DNA from: Bacteroidaceae bacterium
GTDB taxonomy: Bacteria; Bacteroidota; Bacteroidia; Bacteroidales; Bacteroidaceae
NCBI GenBank assembly: GCA_017622815.1
Contig: JAGAQH010000018.1
Span: 30,449 to 94,448, forward strand
DNA length: 64,000 bases
Direction: 5' to 3'
Shown here: positions 31,487 to 40,330 of the stretch, in pieces
Layout: the number at the start of each line of letters is the position of its first letter
Numbering within the stretch: position 1 is the first letter of the stretch
Notes under the pieces: model-generated
What the model was told of the DNA's origin: nothing
The model's input: the letters and a program-made list of their open reading frames with translations, nothing else
Database searches by the model: none
Translations under genes and position numbers: made by a program

Positions 31487-33853
31487 ATGAAAGGAAAGTT
31501 TCTTGCCGTACTTGCATTAGTGGGTATGGCGGGCATGTCCTATGCCCAAGAGAGGGAGCAGGACTCTGTTCGTGTGGCAGAGTTGGGTGAGGTAGTGGTA
31601 AAGGCGGTAAGTGCCCCCAAGGGTGCTCCCTTTGCCGTGAGCAGAATCAGTAAGATGGAGTTGCAGGAGTTCTCCACAGGCGGGCAGGAGTTGCCCTACC
31701 TGTTTGCACGCACCCCGGGTGTGGTGGCGTGGAGCGAGAACGGATTGGGCACTGGCACGGTGTACATGCGTATGCGTGGCAGTGCCGGAAGCCGTGTGAA
31801 CGTCACCCTGGACGGCGTGTCGCTCAATTCGCCCGAAGACCAGTGCGTGTTTTGGGCCAACATGAATTCCTATGCCTCCCTGCTGGGAAGCGTGCAGATA
31901 CAGCGCGGCGTGGGCAGCAGTACCACGGGCGACGGTGCCTTCGGAGGCAGCATTGCCATGCAGACGAAGTTGCCGCAGATGCAACCCATGCTGGAGGTGA
32001 CGGGAAGTTACGGCAGTTACAACACATGGCGCGCTGGTGGTCAGTTCTCCACGGGTCTGCTGGGCAAGCATTGGGTGGTGGACGGAGCCTATCATCAGAC
32101 CACTACCGACGGTTATCTGCATGGCACGCATGGCAAGAGCGGAAGTTACACGGCAGGTGTGGCATGGCTGAGCGAGGACAGCCGCCTGGTGCTGAAATAC
32201 AGGAACTTGGGCAACTTTGAAAGTACCGGCCAGGCATGGAACGGAGTGACGGCAGGCAACGATGACTACAGCCTGAATGCCTATGGTGGAGTGAAGACCT
32301 ACGAGGACCTCTACCGCATGGGACTGGGCAGATACAACAGCCTGTACGAGCGTTTCATAGAGGACTGGGACGACCCCACGGCATGGAAGACAGAACGCTA
32401 TGCCAAGGTGGACGGAAGTCTGTGGGACCGCACTACGGACAACTTCTGGCAGAACCACAATATCCTGTCTGCGGCTTGGCGCATAAACGACCGTTGGAGC
32501 ACCACGGCAGCCCTGCGCTATACCTATGGCTATGGCTACTACGACGAGTTCCGCTATCAGAACAAAGGTGCAAGCAAGTTCGGCCTGAACTATGTGCCGC
32601 AGGACGGCAGCAACCGTAGCGACTTCGTGCGCCAGAAGGGCCTCACCCAGCACACCTATGGCGTGCATCTGAATGCCAACTACAAGGACCGCCGTTGGGA
32701 TGTCATCACCGGTTTGTCTGCCCAGGGTTTCACCGGCAACCATTTCGGTTACCTTACATACATCAGCAACGAGGACCTTCGTAAGCACTATATCCCCACA
32801 CCTGGCGGCAAGTATCAGTATTACGATAGCGATGCATGGAAGACCGACCTCTCCGTCTTTGCCAAGGCAACGTATCATCTCTGTGACCAGTGGGATGCCT
32901 TTGCGGATGTACAGTATCGCCATGTGGGTTTCCGCACGGACGGATATAACGACAAGTTCGTGAAGGATGCCGACGGCATGTATCAGGCACAACCGCTTAA
33001 CGTGGATGTGACATACGACTTCGTGAATCCCAAGGCAGGTTTCGCCTGGCATAAGGACGGACATCGTGCCTATGTGAGTTATGCCATGAGTTCCAGAGAA
33101 CCAGAGCGCAACAACTTCACCGACAACGGCCAGAGCGGTGCACCGCGTGCCGAGCGTCTGCACGATGTGGAGGTGGGCTACTCCTACGATGCCAAGAACT
33201 GGTATGTCAGTGCAGGCCTGTACTATATGGGCTATAAGGACCAGTTGGTGCAGACGGGCGAACTGAGCGACATAGGCGAGGCGCTGACCACCAACATCGA
33301 GGACTCCTACCGTATGGGACTGGAGGTAAGTGCCGGTTACACACCCTTCAAGTGGTTGTCCCTGGACGTGAACGGAGCCTTCAGCCGCAACCGCATACTC
33401 TCCTTCGACGAGCATGTCAGTTACGACTGGGACGAGTCCTTCCAGGTGAAGCATTACGACAACTCCACCCTGGCCTTCTCTCCCTCTGTGGTGCTCAACG
33501 GCATGGCCACCTTCCGTTGGCAGGGACTGAAAGCAGTATGGCACACCAACTTCGTCAGCCGTCAGTATCTGGACAACACCCAGTGTCTGGACCGCTCCCT
33601 GCCTCGCTATAGCACCACGGCAATACGCCTCAGTTATACCCTCAACCCCAAGAAGAACAATGCCCGCCTGAAGCAAGTAGTCTTCGGCCTTGACCTCAAC
33701 AACATCTTCGACCGCCACTTTGCACAAAGTGGATGGGTGTACAGTAGTGTCGTGCCCTCTTACGGCTTCACCGAGGACAACCGCTACTACCAGATAGGCT
33801 ACACTCCCTCGGCAGGGTTCAACCTGATGGGGCATGTGACGCTGAGGTTTTAG
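31487..33853 (+). CDS. TonB-dependent outer-membrane receptor, probable thiamine transporter
   Basis: 788 residues: signal peptide (cleavage near SYA-Q, residue ~20), a TonB-box-like N-terminus (ELGEVVVKA), a plug domain (LPYLFARTPGVVAWSENG to GAFGGSIAMQT) and a 22-strand-type barrel ending in the required C-terminal Phe (GHVTLRF). It lacks the N-terminal carboxypeptidase-like domain of SusC receptors. Because it is transcribed through a TPP riboswitch and followed by a PnuC-family gene, its substrate is most likely thiamine or a thiamine phosphate. This matches the TPP-regulated receptor/PnuT pairs known in Bacteroidota. Confidence 0.9.
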   Translation: MKGKFLAVLALVGMAGMSYAQEREQDSVRVAELGEVVVKAVSAPKGAPFAVSRISKMELQEFSTGGQELPYLFARTPGVVAWSENGLGTGTVYMRMRGSAGSRVNVTLDGVSLNSPEDQCVFWANMNSYASLLGSVQIQRGVGSSTTGDGAFGGSIAMQTKLPQMQPMLEVTGSYGSYNTWRAGGQFSTGLLGKHWVVDGAYHQTTTDGYLHGTHGKSGSYTAGVAWLSEDSRLVLKYRNLGNFESTGQAWNGVTAGNDDYSLNAYGGVKTYEDLYRMGLGRYNSLYERFIEDWDDPTAWKTERYAKVDGSLWDRTTDNFWQNHNILSAAWRINDRWSTTAALRYTYGYGYYDEFRYQNKGASKFGLNYVPQDGSNRSDFVRQKGLTQHTYGVHLNANYKDRRWDVITGLSAQGFTGNHFGYLTYISNEDLRKHYIPTPGGKYQYYDSDAWKTDLSVFAKATYHLCDQWDAFADVQYRHVGFRTDGYNDKFVKDADGMYQAQPLNVDVTYDFVNPKAGFAWHKDGHRAYVSYAMSSREPERNNFTDNGQSGAPRAERLHDVEVGYSYDAKNWYVSAGLYYMGYKDQLVQTGELSDIGEALTTNIEDSYRMGLEVSAGYTPFKWLSLDVNGAFSRNRILSFDEHVSYDWDESFQVKHYDNSTLAFSPSVVLNGMATFRWQGLKAVWHTNFVSRQYLDNTQCLDRSLPRYSTTAIRLSYTLNPKKNNARLKQVVFGLDLNNIFDRHFAQSGWVYSSVVPSYGFTEDNRYYQIGYTPSAGFNLMGHVTLRF

Positions 33854-33865
33854 ACCCTTGCCTGG

Positions 33866-33980
33866 ACCCCTCCCCAACTCTCCCGCAAGGGGCGAACAAG
33901 GTCTTTAGAAGATGGACTGAATGTCCATCTGTGCCTTGTGAGGGGAGCACACTCCTGTGCGACGCGCGGACGGAGTGGTT
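33866..33980 (+). repeat. Two-hairpin interspersed repeat, copy 2
   Basis: Hairpin 1 is GATGGAC (33911-33917), TGAAT, GTCCATC (33923-33929). Hairpin 2 is GCACA (33947-33951), CTCC, TGTGC (33956-33960), then GACGCG. Both stems differ from copy 1 by compensating changes. Confidence 0.88.
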
Positions 33981-34150
33981 ACAACTGAGAGCGGGTTCTC
34001 TCCCAACCCCTTTCCAAGAGGGGAGTGGTTACTTTTGGCTATTGATTTAGGTTCGTAGGGACTCGGCATGACGAGTCCGAAACATAGAATAATATCAAGC
34101 GACACGTCATGCCGTGTTCACAACAATACAAATCTCTCCCCAATAGCAGT

Positions 34151-34199
34151 ACATCCTACTCCCCTCCCTTGTGGAGGGGCTGGGGGAGGGTCCGCTGGG
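34151..34199. repeat. 50-bp direct repeat (partner at 38451-38500)
   Basis: ACATCCTACTCCCCTCCCTT, then GTGGAGGGG, a G-rich run and GGGTCyGCnGGG. It contains a CCCCTCC/GGAGGGG hairpin. It ends 30 bases before the pnuT start; the partner ends 11 bases before the LicC-like gene. Confidence 0.85.
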
Positions 34200-34228
34200 A
34201 GTCCGCTTGGTCCTCCGCTTAATCCTTT

Positions 34229-34831
34229 ATGGTAGCATACTTAGATTTCTTCGTTTCCCTCCTGGGAATCCTTTATCTCTGGTGGGAGTATCGTGCCCAC
34301 TGGATGGTGTGGGTAGCAGGCATCATTATGCCCGCCATCGACGTGTATCTTTACTATGAGGTGGGCCTGTATGGCGATATGTCCATCTCTGTCTATTACC
34401 TTCTGGCGGCTTTCTATGGCCTGATCCTGTGGACCATGCCCGGATATGGCAAGCGAGTGAAGACCTCCTCCGGTAAGGAAGTACTTGCCATCACCAGCAT
34501 GCCCATGCGTGTGGCATTGTGGCTGGCCGTGGCTTTCCTGCTGATATGGGCCGGCACATGGTGGTTTTTGGACAGGTACACCAACTCCACGGTGCCTGTT
34601 CAGGATGCCCTTACCAATGCCATCTCCATCGTGGCCATGTGGGCCATGGCAAAGAAGTATCTGCAGCAGTGGTGGCTCTGGTTCGTGGTGAACATCATCG
34701 ATGTCTATCTGCTTGCCTACAAGGGACTTCCTTTCAAGGCAGGCATCCACGTTGCCTATACCGTCTTTGCCGTGCTCGGTTACCTGAGGTGGCGTAAGAT
34801 GATGAGGGAGGCTTCACTGACGGAAAACTAA
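34229..34831 (+). CDS. pnuT: PnuC-family transporter, probable thiamine carrier PnuT
   Basis: 200 residues with about seven hydrophobic helices, the PnuC fold. Family-like features are YLWWEYRAH near the N-terminus, VALWLAVAFLLIWAGTWWFLDRYTNSTVPVQDALTNAISIVAMWAMAKK in the middle part (quoted in pieces: TNAISIVAMW and AKKYLQQWWLW) and the terminal YTVFAVLGYLRWRK. PnuC proteins are facilitators for vitamins whose kinases trap the substrate. Position after the TPP riboswitch and TonB receptor indicates thiamine (PnuT) rather than nicotinamide riboside. No thiamine kinase gene is in the window. Confidence 0.85.
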   Translation: MVAYLDFFVSLLGILYLWWEYRAHWMVWVAGIIMPAIDVYLYYEVGLYGDMSISVYYLLAAFYGLILWTMPGYGKRVKTSSGKEVLAITSMPMRVALWLAVAFLLIWAGTWWFLDRYTNSTVPVQDALTNAISIVAMWAMAKKYLQQWWLWFVVNIIDVYLLAYKGLPFKAGIHVAYTVFAVLGYLRWRKMMREASLTEN

Positions 34832-34985
34832 AGTCTCCCCCCAGACATACACCTCTCCACCCTCCTTTCTCCCCAGGCACAGGACCGAATGCCTTAAGGG
34901 GAGATGTCATAGAAGTGAAAAATGGAAAGGCGAAGCGGGAAAGCGTGAAGGTGCCCTCCAGTACCGTTTTTCTTTTCTTCTATTC

Positions 34986-35051
34986 GGTACTCCAGTACTC
35001 TCGTGTCGGTACTGGAGTACTCTCGTGTCGGTACTGCAATACCGACACGAT
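34986..35051. repeat. 22-bp tandem repeat, about three units
   Basis: Units begin at 34986, 35008 and 35030 with GGTACT(C/G)(C/G)AGTACTCTCGTG. The first two differ by two complementary changes that keep the GTACT dyad. The third is diverged and inverted at its end. Confidence 0.85.
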
Positions 35052-35166
35052 GGTACTGGCAGGTTTACGGGAGGCATTTCGTTTTCCCGGCGGGCTCTGC
35101 AATGCATGCAAGATGCCGGTGTTGCATTGTTAGTAGGCACGATATGTGCAATAAACAGGGCGTCTG

Positions 35167-35198
35167 TTTGCATATATGGAAATTAAACCGTATTTTTG
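35167..35198 (+). promoter_or_regulatory. GH20 hexosaminidase promoter
   Basis: TTTG (35167-35170), a 20-nt spacer and TATTTTTG (35191-35198) lie 30 bases before the ATG. Confidence 0.78.
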
Positions 35199-35228
35199 TG
35201 GGCATAATTACCTAATATAATTGTAAAC

Positions 35229-36959
35229 ATGAAGAAAATTTGTCTGATTCTCGCATGTGTGTTCTCCATGCTTGCTCCGGCGTATGCAAATCAGTTTGTC
35301 AATCTTACCCCCCTGCCAAAGCAGATGACCGTTGGGGAGGGACAGTTCCGTTTCTCCAAATCATATACTGTGGGAGCGGCCCTGTTGCCCGACAGCCTGC
35401 AGGCCGAGGCCGTTAGATTTATGGATGTGATCCAGGAGACCACTGGTTGCAAAGGTAAACTTTCAAAGAGCAAGAAGGCCGACATCCGCATGACCGTGGA
35501 CAAGAGCATCGCCTATGAGGGCTACCGCCTGAGCGTTACAAAGAAGAACGTAAGCATAAGCGCCAGCAGCGCACGTGGCTTCTTCTATGCTTTCCAGACC
35601 CTGAAGAAGATCATGCCTGCCAATGTGATGGCAGAACTTAGTGTGGTGGATGCACAGAAGGTGCTGCCTTGGTTCAAGACCACCAAACGCCCCGAAATCC
35701 CCTGTGTGGAGATAGACGACGAGCCTCGTTTCTGGTACCGTGGCTTCATGCTGGATTGCGGACGCCACTTCTTCACCGTGGACGAGATAAAGCATATTCT
35801 GGACGGTTTGGCAATATACAAGTACAACTACTTCCACTGGCATCTGACTGAGGACCAGGGCTGGCGCTTTGAGGTGAAGAAGTATCCCCGCCTGACCACC
35901 GTTGGTTCCGTGGCTCCCGATTGCCGTATGACTGACATGAAGAAGGGCCACTACTGGTTGGGCAAGCCCTACGGCCCCTACTTCTACACCCAGGAGCAGT
36001 GCCGCGAGATAGTGGAGTATGCACGCAACCTGCACATAGAGGTGATTCCCGAGATAGACATGCCCGGTCACATCATGGCAGCCCTGGCGGCTTATCCCGA
36101 GTTCAGTTGCAATCCCGAGGGTGAGCACAAGGTGCAGACCTTCCAGGGTGGCGTGTGGAGCGACGTGCTCAACGTGGGCGACCCCAAGGCCGTTCAGTTT
36201 GCACGCGACGTGCTCACTGAGGTGATGGATGTGTTCCCCGGACAGTATGTGCACATCGGTGGCGACGAATGCCCCACCAGTGCATGGGAAACCAATGCCA
36301 TGTGTCAGGAGCATCTGGCCAATCTGGTTAAGGAGGGCAAGGTTAAGGACCTCGGGAAGGACAACAAGCACCGCTTCCGCCCCCTGCAGAGTTATTTCAT
36401 CACACAGATGTATGACCATATCAAGGCTCGCGGACGCAAGATGATCCTTTGGAACGAGAGCGTAACCGCCGCCGGTGCCGATTTGGACCTGATAAAGAGC
36501 ACTGGTGCAACCATCTTCTGCTGGAACCCCTGCCAGCAGGGCGCTGCCATTGCGGCTTCGCTGGGCTTGGATGCCGTCATTTCTGAATGGGGCCCCGGTT
36601 GTTACTACATCAACCGCAAGCAGCACGACGGAGAGGGCGAACCCGTGGCAGCCGGCAATGGTGGCAAGAACGACCAGTTGCCTGCCGTTTATGCCTACAA
36701 GCCCGTGCCCGACAAGGTGACCAACCCCGAATGGAAAAAGCATTATGTGGGCGTTCAGGCCACATTCTGGACGGAGCACGTTTCCGACATCAAATACTGC
36801 GACTATCTTGCCTTCCCCCGTCTGCTGGCAGTTGCCGAGGCAGCATGGAGCCCCGAGGAGAAGAAGAATTTTGAAGACTTCCGCACACGTTTCACTGCTG
36901 ATACCGTGTTGTTTGACCTGACAGGTCGTCTGTACGGCAAGCACTTCATCGCAAAGTGA
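35229..36959 (+). CDS. Beta-N-acetylhexosaminidase, glycoside hydrolase family 20
   Basis: 576 residues with a signal peptide (cleavage near AYA-N, residue 21), so it is exported. A Glyco_hydro_20b domain (~25-150) precedes the TIM-barrel catalytic domain. Visible GH20 motifs: WYRGFMLDCGRHFFTVDEIK, YNYFHWHLTEDQGWR, EIDMPGH, HIGGDECPTSAWE (Asp346-Glu347, substrate-assisted catalysis) and ISEWGP. It removes terminal GlcNAc or GalNAc from glycans, and host mucin or glycoprotein turnover is a plausible role. It is a single gene with its own promoter. Confidence 0.94.
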   Translation: MKKICLILACVFSMLAPAYANQFVNLTPLPKQMTVGEGQFRFSKSYTVGAALLPDSLQAEAVRFMDVIQETTGCKGKLSKSKKADIRMTVDKSIAYEGYRLSVTKKNVSISASSARGFFYAFQTLKKIMPANVMAELSVVDAQKVLPWFKTTKRPEIPCVEIDDEPRFWYRGFMLDCGRHFFTVDEIKHILDGLAIYKYNYFHWHLTEDQGWRFEVKKYPRLTTVGSVAPDCRMTDMKKGHYWLGKPYGPYFYTQEQCREIVEYARNLHIEVIPEIDMPGHIMAALAAYPEFSCNPEGEHKVQTFQGGVWSDVLNVGDPKAVQFARDVLTEVMDVFPGQYVHIGGDECPTSAWETNAMCQEHLANLVKEGKVKDLGKDNKHRFRPLQSYFITQMYDHIKARGRKMILWNESVTAAGADLDLIKSTGATIFCWNPCQQGAAIAASLGLDAVISEWGPGCYYINRKQHDGEGEPVAAGNGGKNDQLPAVYAYKPVPDKVTNPEWKKHYVGVQATFWTEHVSDIKYCDYLAFPRLLAVAEAAWSPEEKKNFEDFRTRFTADTVLFDLTGRLYGKHFIAK

Positions 36960-37003
36960 GACGAACGTAAATCTGCAGGTAAGCGAGAGCAGAAACATTG
37001 TAG

Positions 37004-37023
37004 GGACACGGCATGCCGTGTCC
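37004..37023. repeat. GCATGC-centred 20-bp palindrome (single copy)
   Basis: A perfect palindrome, GGACACGG followed by CATG and CCGTGTCC, preceded by GTAG. It lies between the GH20 gene and mnmA and creates the appearance of an earlier mnmA start. Confidence 0.88.
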
Positions 37024-37096
37024 GAGCAATTCAAGCAAGAGGGAGCAGATTCAAGACCGCAGAGCGGTATTAAAACGGAAAGGTGAAAACAGAAAA

Positions 37097-38176
37097 GTGA
37101 ATACTGAGAACCCAAAGATAGCAGTTCTGATTAGCGGCGGCGTGGATAGCGCCGTCGTTACTCATTTGCTGGTAGAGCAGGGATACAAGCCCGACCTGTA
37201 TTATATTAAAATAGGTATGGAGGGCGAGGATTCCTCGTGCACAGCGGAGGAGGATATAGAACTCAGTATGGCCACGGCACGCAAGTACGATCTGAAACTG
37301 GAGGTCATAGACCTGCAGAAGGAGTACTGGGAACGCGTGGTTGGCTATGCCATAGAGAGGGTAAAGATGGGCCTTACCCCCAACCCCGATGTGATGTGCA
37401 ACCGCCTCATCAAGTTCGGTGCTTTCGAGGAGAAGGTGGGTCACAAGTACGACAAGATAGCAACGGGCCACTATGGGCGCATCATAGAAAAGGACGGCAA
37501 GTACTGGTTGGGTGTTGCCAAAGACCCCGTGAAGGACCAGACGGACTTTCTGGCACAACTCTCTGGAGTGGAGATAAGCCGCCTCATCCTCCCTTTGGGC
37601 GACCTGATGAAGGAGGACGTCCGCCGCATAGCCGCCGAGGCACGTCTGCCACAGGCCAAGCGCAAGGACAGCCAGGGCATCTGTTTCCTGGGCAAGATAA
37701 ACTACAACGACTTCCTGCGCAAGTTCCTTGGCGAACAGGAAGGCAAGGTGATAGACATAGAGACAAACCGCATAGTGGGTACGCACAAGGGCTTCTGGTT
37801 CCATACCATAGGTCAGCGCAAGGGTCTTGGCCTGAGCGGAGGACCGTGGTTCGTGGTCAAGAAGAACGTCAGGAAGAACGTTGTCTTCGTGGCTCACGGA
37901 TGGGACACCCAGTTGCAGTACGGCCATGTCTTCCGCCTGGCAGACTTCCATGCCATAACAGAGCCCCTGCCAATCGGCGAGGGTGACGCTCCCATGGAAA
38001 TCTCGTTCAAGGTGCGCCACGTTGACCACTTCATGGACGGAACGATAGAGCGCGATGGCGAAGGCTACATCGTCCGCTCGCCCCAGCCCATCCAGGGCAT
38101 AGCCCCAGGTCAGTTCGGGTGCATATACGACCGCGAGAAGACAATATGCTGGGGTAGCGGAGAGATAAGCGTTTGA
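37097..38176 (+). CDS. mnmA: tRNA-specific 2-thiouridylase
   Basis: 359 residues from GTG 37097. The frame is open further upstream, but that part is repeat DNA, and no in-frame ATG lies nearer the conserved region. MnmA adds sulfur to uridine 34 of Lys, Glu and Gln tRNAs. Motifs: the PP-loop [26 protein letters not shown] (Cys101), [16 protein letters not shown] and GICFLG (Cys196). The two cysteines match the catalytic pair of E. coli MnmA (102/199). The C-terminal beta-barrel is complete. Confidence 0.93.
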   Translation: MNTENPKIAVLISGGVDSAVVTHLLVEQGYKPDLYYIKIGMEGEDSSCTAEEDIELSMATARKYDLKLEVIDLQKEYWERVVGYAIERVKMGLTPNPDVMCNRLIKFGAFEEKVGHKYDKIATGHYGRIIEKDGKYWLGVAKDPVKDQTDFLAQLSGVEISRLILPLGDLMKEDVRRIAAEARLPQAKRKDSQGICFLGKINYNDFLRKFLGEQEGKVIDIETNRIVGTHKGFWFHTIGQRKGLGLSGGPWFVVKKNVRKNVVFVAHGWDTQLQYGHVFRLADFHAITEPLPIGEGDAPMEISFKVRHVDHFMDGTIERDGEGYIVRSPQPIQGIAPGQFGCIYDREKTICWGSGEISV

Positions 38177-38194
38177 TGGTATCAATAACAGACC

Positions 38195-38390
38195 CCTCCC
38201 CGTACCAGTCCTCGCGTCGCAATGGGGATTTGTCCTCGCGTCGCACTGGAGAGTGCTCCCCTCAAAGGGCACGAAAGTATATTCAAGACTTTCTCTAAAG
38301 GCCCTTTTCGCCCCTCACGAGGCACAGATTGACATTTAGTCAATCCTCTAAAGGGCCTCGTTCGCTCACAAGGGGAGGGAGTAGCAACAA
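38195..38390 (-). repeat. Two-hairpin interspersed repeat, compound copy 3
   Basis: On the minus strand the order is hairpin GATTGAC/GTCAATC with loop TAAAT (38327-38345), a second loop hairpin GAAAGT/ACTTTC with TGAAT at its centre (38273-38293), a GCACT/AGTGC hairpin with loop CTCC (38243-38256), GACGCG, and a truncated GCAAT unit (38219-38227). It appears to be a composite of two family members. Confidence 0.85.
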
Positions 38391-38450
38391 CAATTGGCAC
38401 AAGAGCAATTATATTTTAATAACATATAAAGTCATTTCCCTGATAACAGA

Positions 38451-38500
38451 ACATCCTACTCCCCTCCCTTGTGGAGGGGTAAGGGGGAGGGTCTGCAGGG
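38451..38500. repeat. 50-bp direct repeat (partner at 34151-34199)
   Basis: The same ACATCCTACTCCCCTCCCTT start and GGGTCyGCnGGG end, differing at a handful of positions. Confidence 0.85.
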
Positions 38501-38510
38501 TTTGAGGCCT

Positions 38511-40328
38511 ATGCAAGCAATAATCTTAGCCGCCGGAATGGGCAAGCGCCTGGGCGAGTTTACAAAAGAGAATACCAAGTGTATGGTGCAGGTGAACGGC
38601 ACCAGACTCATAGACCGTGTGCTTGGGCAGTTGTCCGCACTGAACCTCAACCGCGTGGTCATCGTGGTGGGTTATGAAGGACAGAAACTGATGGACTACC
38701 TCGGCAACAGTTACAACGGCATGCCCATAGAGTATGTCAACAACCCCATATACGACAAGACCAACAACATCTACTCCCTTGCCCTGGCCAAGGAGCAGAT
38801 GCAGGAGGATGATACCCTGCTCATAGAGAGCGATCTCATCTTCGACGACAAACTCTTCTCCCTTATTCTGGAGAATCCGTATCCCAACCTTGCCCTCGTG
38901 GCTAAGTACGAGACATGGATGGATGGCACCATGGTATGCATAGACGACGAGAACAACATCGTGAACTTCGTCCCCAAGGCTGCTTTCCGATACGAGGAGG
39001 TGGACAAGTACTACAAGACCATCAATATATACAAGTTCTCCAAGGAGTTCAGCAAGACGAAGTATGTCCCCTTTCTGGAGGCCTACTCCAAGGCCGTGGG
39101 CAACAACGAGTACTACGAGAATGTCCTGCGCATCATCACCTTCCTGAACAGCAAGGACCTGAAGGCCCTGCCCATTGCCGACGAGAAGTGGTACGAGATA
39201 GACGACAAGCAGGACCTGGACATTGCCGAGGCTCTCTTTGCCGAGGAACAGGATATCATGCGCAAGTACTACGGCCGTTTCGGCGGTTACTGGCGCTTCC
39301 CCAAGATGCTAGATTTCTGCTATCTGGTGAACCCTTATTTCCGCGCCTCCAAGATAATAGACGAGATGCAGGCCAACTTCCGCACGCTCATTGCCGAATA
39401 CCCGTCTGGCATGAAGGTGAACACCCTGCTGGCAAGCAAGTGCTGGGGTGTGAAGGAGGACTATATAGTTCCGGGCAACGGTGCCGCCGAACTGATTAAG
39501 GCTCTGATGGAACTCCTGCCCGGCACGTTGGGCATCACCCGCCCCACGTTCGAGGAATATCCTAACCGTCGCGAGGCAGACACGCTCGTCACCTTCGTTC
39601 CCCAGAACAACGAGTTCCGCTACTCGGCACAGGACCTCATGGACTTCTTCGGCAAGAATCCTGCCGACAATATCCTGCTCATCAACCCCGACAATCCCTC
39701 CGGCAACTTCATCCCCGTGGAGGACATCTGCATGCTGGCCGACTGGTGCGAGAAGCGCGGTGTAAGGCTCATCGTGGACGAGAGTTTCGTGGATTTCAGC
39801 GAGGGATGGGAGCAGAACAGCCTCCTGTCCGACAAGATACTGGAATGTTATCCGCACATGCTGGTAATGAAGTCCATCAGCAAGAGTTATGGCGTGCCTG
39901 GCATACGCTTGGGCATCCTCTGCTCTGCCGACGTGGAAATCATCTCGAAGATAAAGAAGATGGTAAGCATCTGGAACCTCAACTCCTTCTGCGAGTTCTT
40001 CATGCAGATATACACCAAGTACGAGAAGGACTACAAGCGTGCTTGCGACAAGTTCATCGAGGAACGCAACGACTTCGAGGCCAAACTGCGTACCATCCCC
40101 TTCCTGCGTGTCATTCCCTCTCAGGCCAACTACTTCCTTGTGGAGGTTCTGCCTCCATTCACGGCCAAGACCCTTGTCCTGCGCATGCTAAAGGAACATA
40201 ACATCCTCATGCGCGACTGCTCGGGCAAGGGCGGTTTCGACGGCAAGCAGTACATGCGCATCGCCGTGCGTGACCACGAAGACAACACGAAACTGATTGA
40301 TGCACTTCGCAAGATAAATTCCAAATAA
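38511..40328 (+). CDS. LicC-like nucleotidyltransferase fused to a PLP aminotransferase-fold domain
   Basis: 605 residues from ATG 38511, chosen because the sugar-nucleotidyltransferase signature starts at once (MQAIILAAGMGKRLGEFT). Residues 1-~245 form a LicC/RfbA-type NTP transferase (then TKCMVQVNG, VVGYEGQ, IESDLIFDD). Residues ~255-605 are a class I/II aminotransferase resembling HisC/CobD: GNGAAELI, NPDNPSGN, VDESFVDF and SISKSYGVPGIRLG with Lys458 as the PLP lysine, and a C-terminal MRIAVRD arginine. The same overall fusion occurs in PntC (cytidylyltransferase plus AEP transaminase). Here the PLP domain looks like the HisC/CobD branch, so activation of an amino-alcohol phosphate or phosphonate is inference. 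OCD follows 2 bases later and LicD is nearby. Confidence 0.88.
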   Translation: MQAIILAAGMGKRLGEFTKENTKCMVQVNGTRLIDRVLGQLSALNLNRVVIVVGYEGQKLMDYLGNSYNGMPIEYVNNPIYDKTNNIYSLALAKEQMQEDDTLLIESDLIFDDKLFSLILENPYPNLALVAKYETWMDGTMVCIDDENNIVNFVPKAAFRYEEVDKYYKTINIYKFSKEFSKTKYVPFLEAYSKAVGNNEYYENVLRIITFLNSKDLKALPIADEKWYEIDDKQDLDIAEALFAEEQDIMRKYYGRFGGYWRFPKMLDFCYLVNPYFRASKIIDEMQANFRTLIAEYPSGMKVNTLLASKCWGVKEDYIVPGNGAAELIKALMELLPGTLGITRPTFEEYPNRREADTLVTFVPQNNEFRYSAQDLMDFFGKNPADNILLINPDNPSGNFIPVEDICMLADWCEKRGVRLIVDESFVDFSEGWEQNSLLSDKILECYPHMLVMKSISKSYGVPGIRLGILCSADVEIISKIKKMVSIWNLNSFCEFFMQIYTKYEKDYKRACDKFIEERNDFEAKLRTIPFLRVIPSQANYFLVEVLPPFTAKTLVLRMLKEHNILMRDCSGKGGFDGKQYMRIAVRDHEDNTKLIDALRKINSK

Positions 40329-40330
40329 AG

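Larger units (their letters stand above)
33854..34228. other. Gene-free intergenic region with stacked repeats
   Basis: It contains copy 2 of the two-hairpin repeat (33866-33980), a diverged pair of GCATG palindromes (34055-34119) and a ~50-bp GC-rich repeat (34151-34199) also found at 38451-38500. No promoter is evident before pnuT, so read-through from the riboswitch operon is likely. Confidence 0.75.
34832..35228. other. Gene-free spacer before the GH20 gene
   Basis: It contains GC-rich repeat remnants (34838-34905), a GGAAAGG run, a 22-bp tandem array (34986-35051) and the GH20 promoter (35167-35198). No coding sequence is supported. Confidence 0.75.
38177..38510. other. Gene-free region filled by repeats
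   Basis: It contains a compound, inverted copy of the two-hairpin repeat (38195-38390), then an AT-rich stretch and a 50-bp direct repeat (38451-38500) that ends just before the LicC-like gene. No consensus promoter was found. Confidence 0.75.

Noticed and set aside
31517-33877. 786-residue open frame opposite the TonB receptor
   Set aside because: The plus strand has signal peptide, plug, barrel and terminal Phe. The antisense product is His/Val-rich without motifs.
37013-37096. Earlier ATG start for mnmA
   Set aside because: The ATG is inside a GCATGC palindrome repeat and the added residues would be repeat DNA. GTG 37097 lies ~10 residues before the conserved strand.
35463-37115. 550-residue open frame on the minus strand opposite the GH20 gene
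   Set aside because: It lies antisense to a gene with clear GH20 catalytic motifs, shows no domain of its own and is explained by high GC at third positions.
38511-40328. Direct assignment as PntC (aminoethylphosphonate cytidylyltransferase/transaminase)
   Set aside because: The fusion layout is similar, but the PLP domain looks HisC/CobD-like and no PEP mutase or phosphonopyruvate decarboxylase gene is nearby. Kept as a comparison only.
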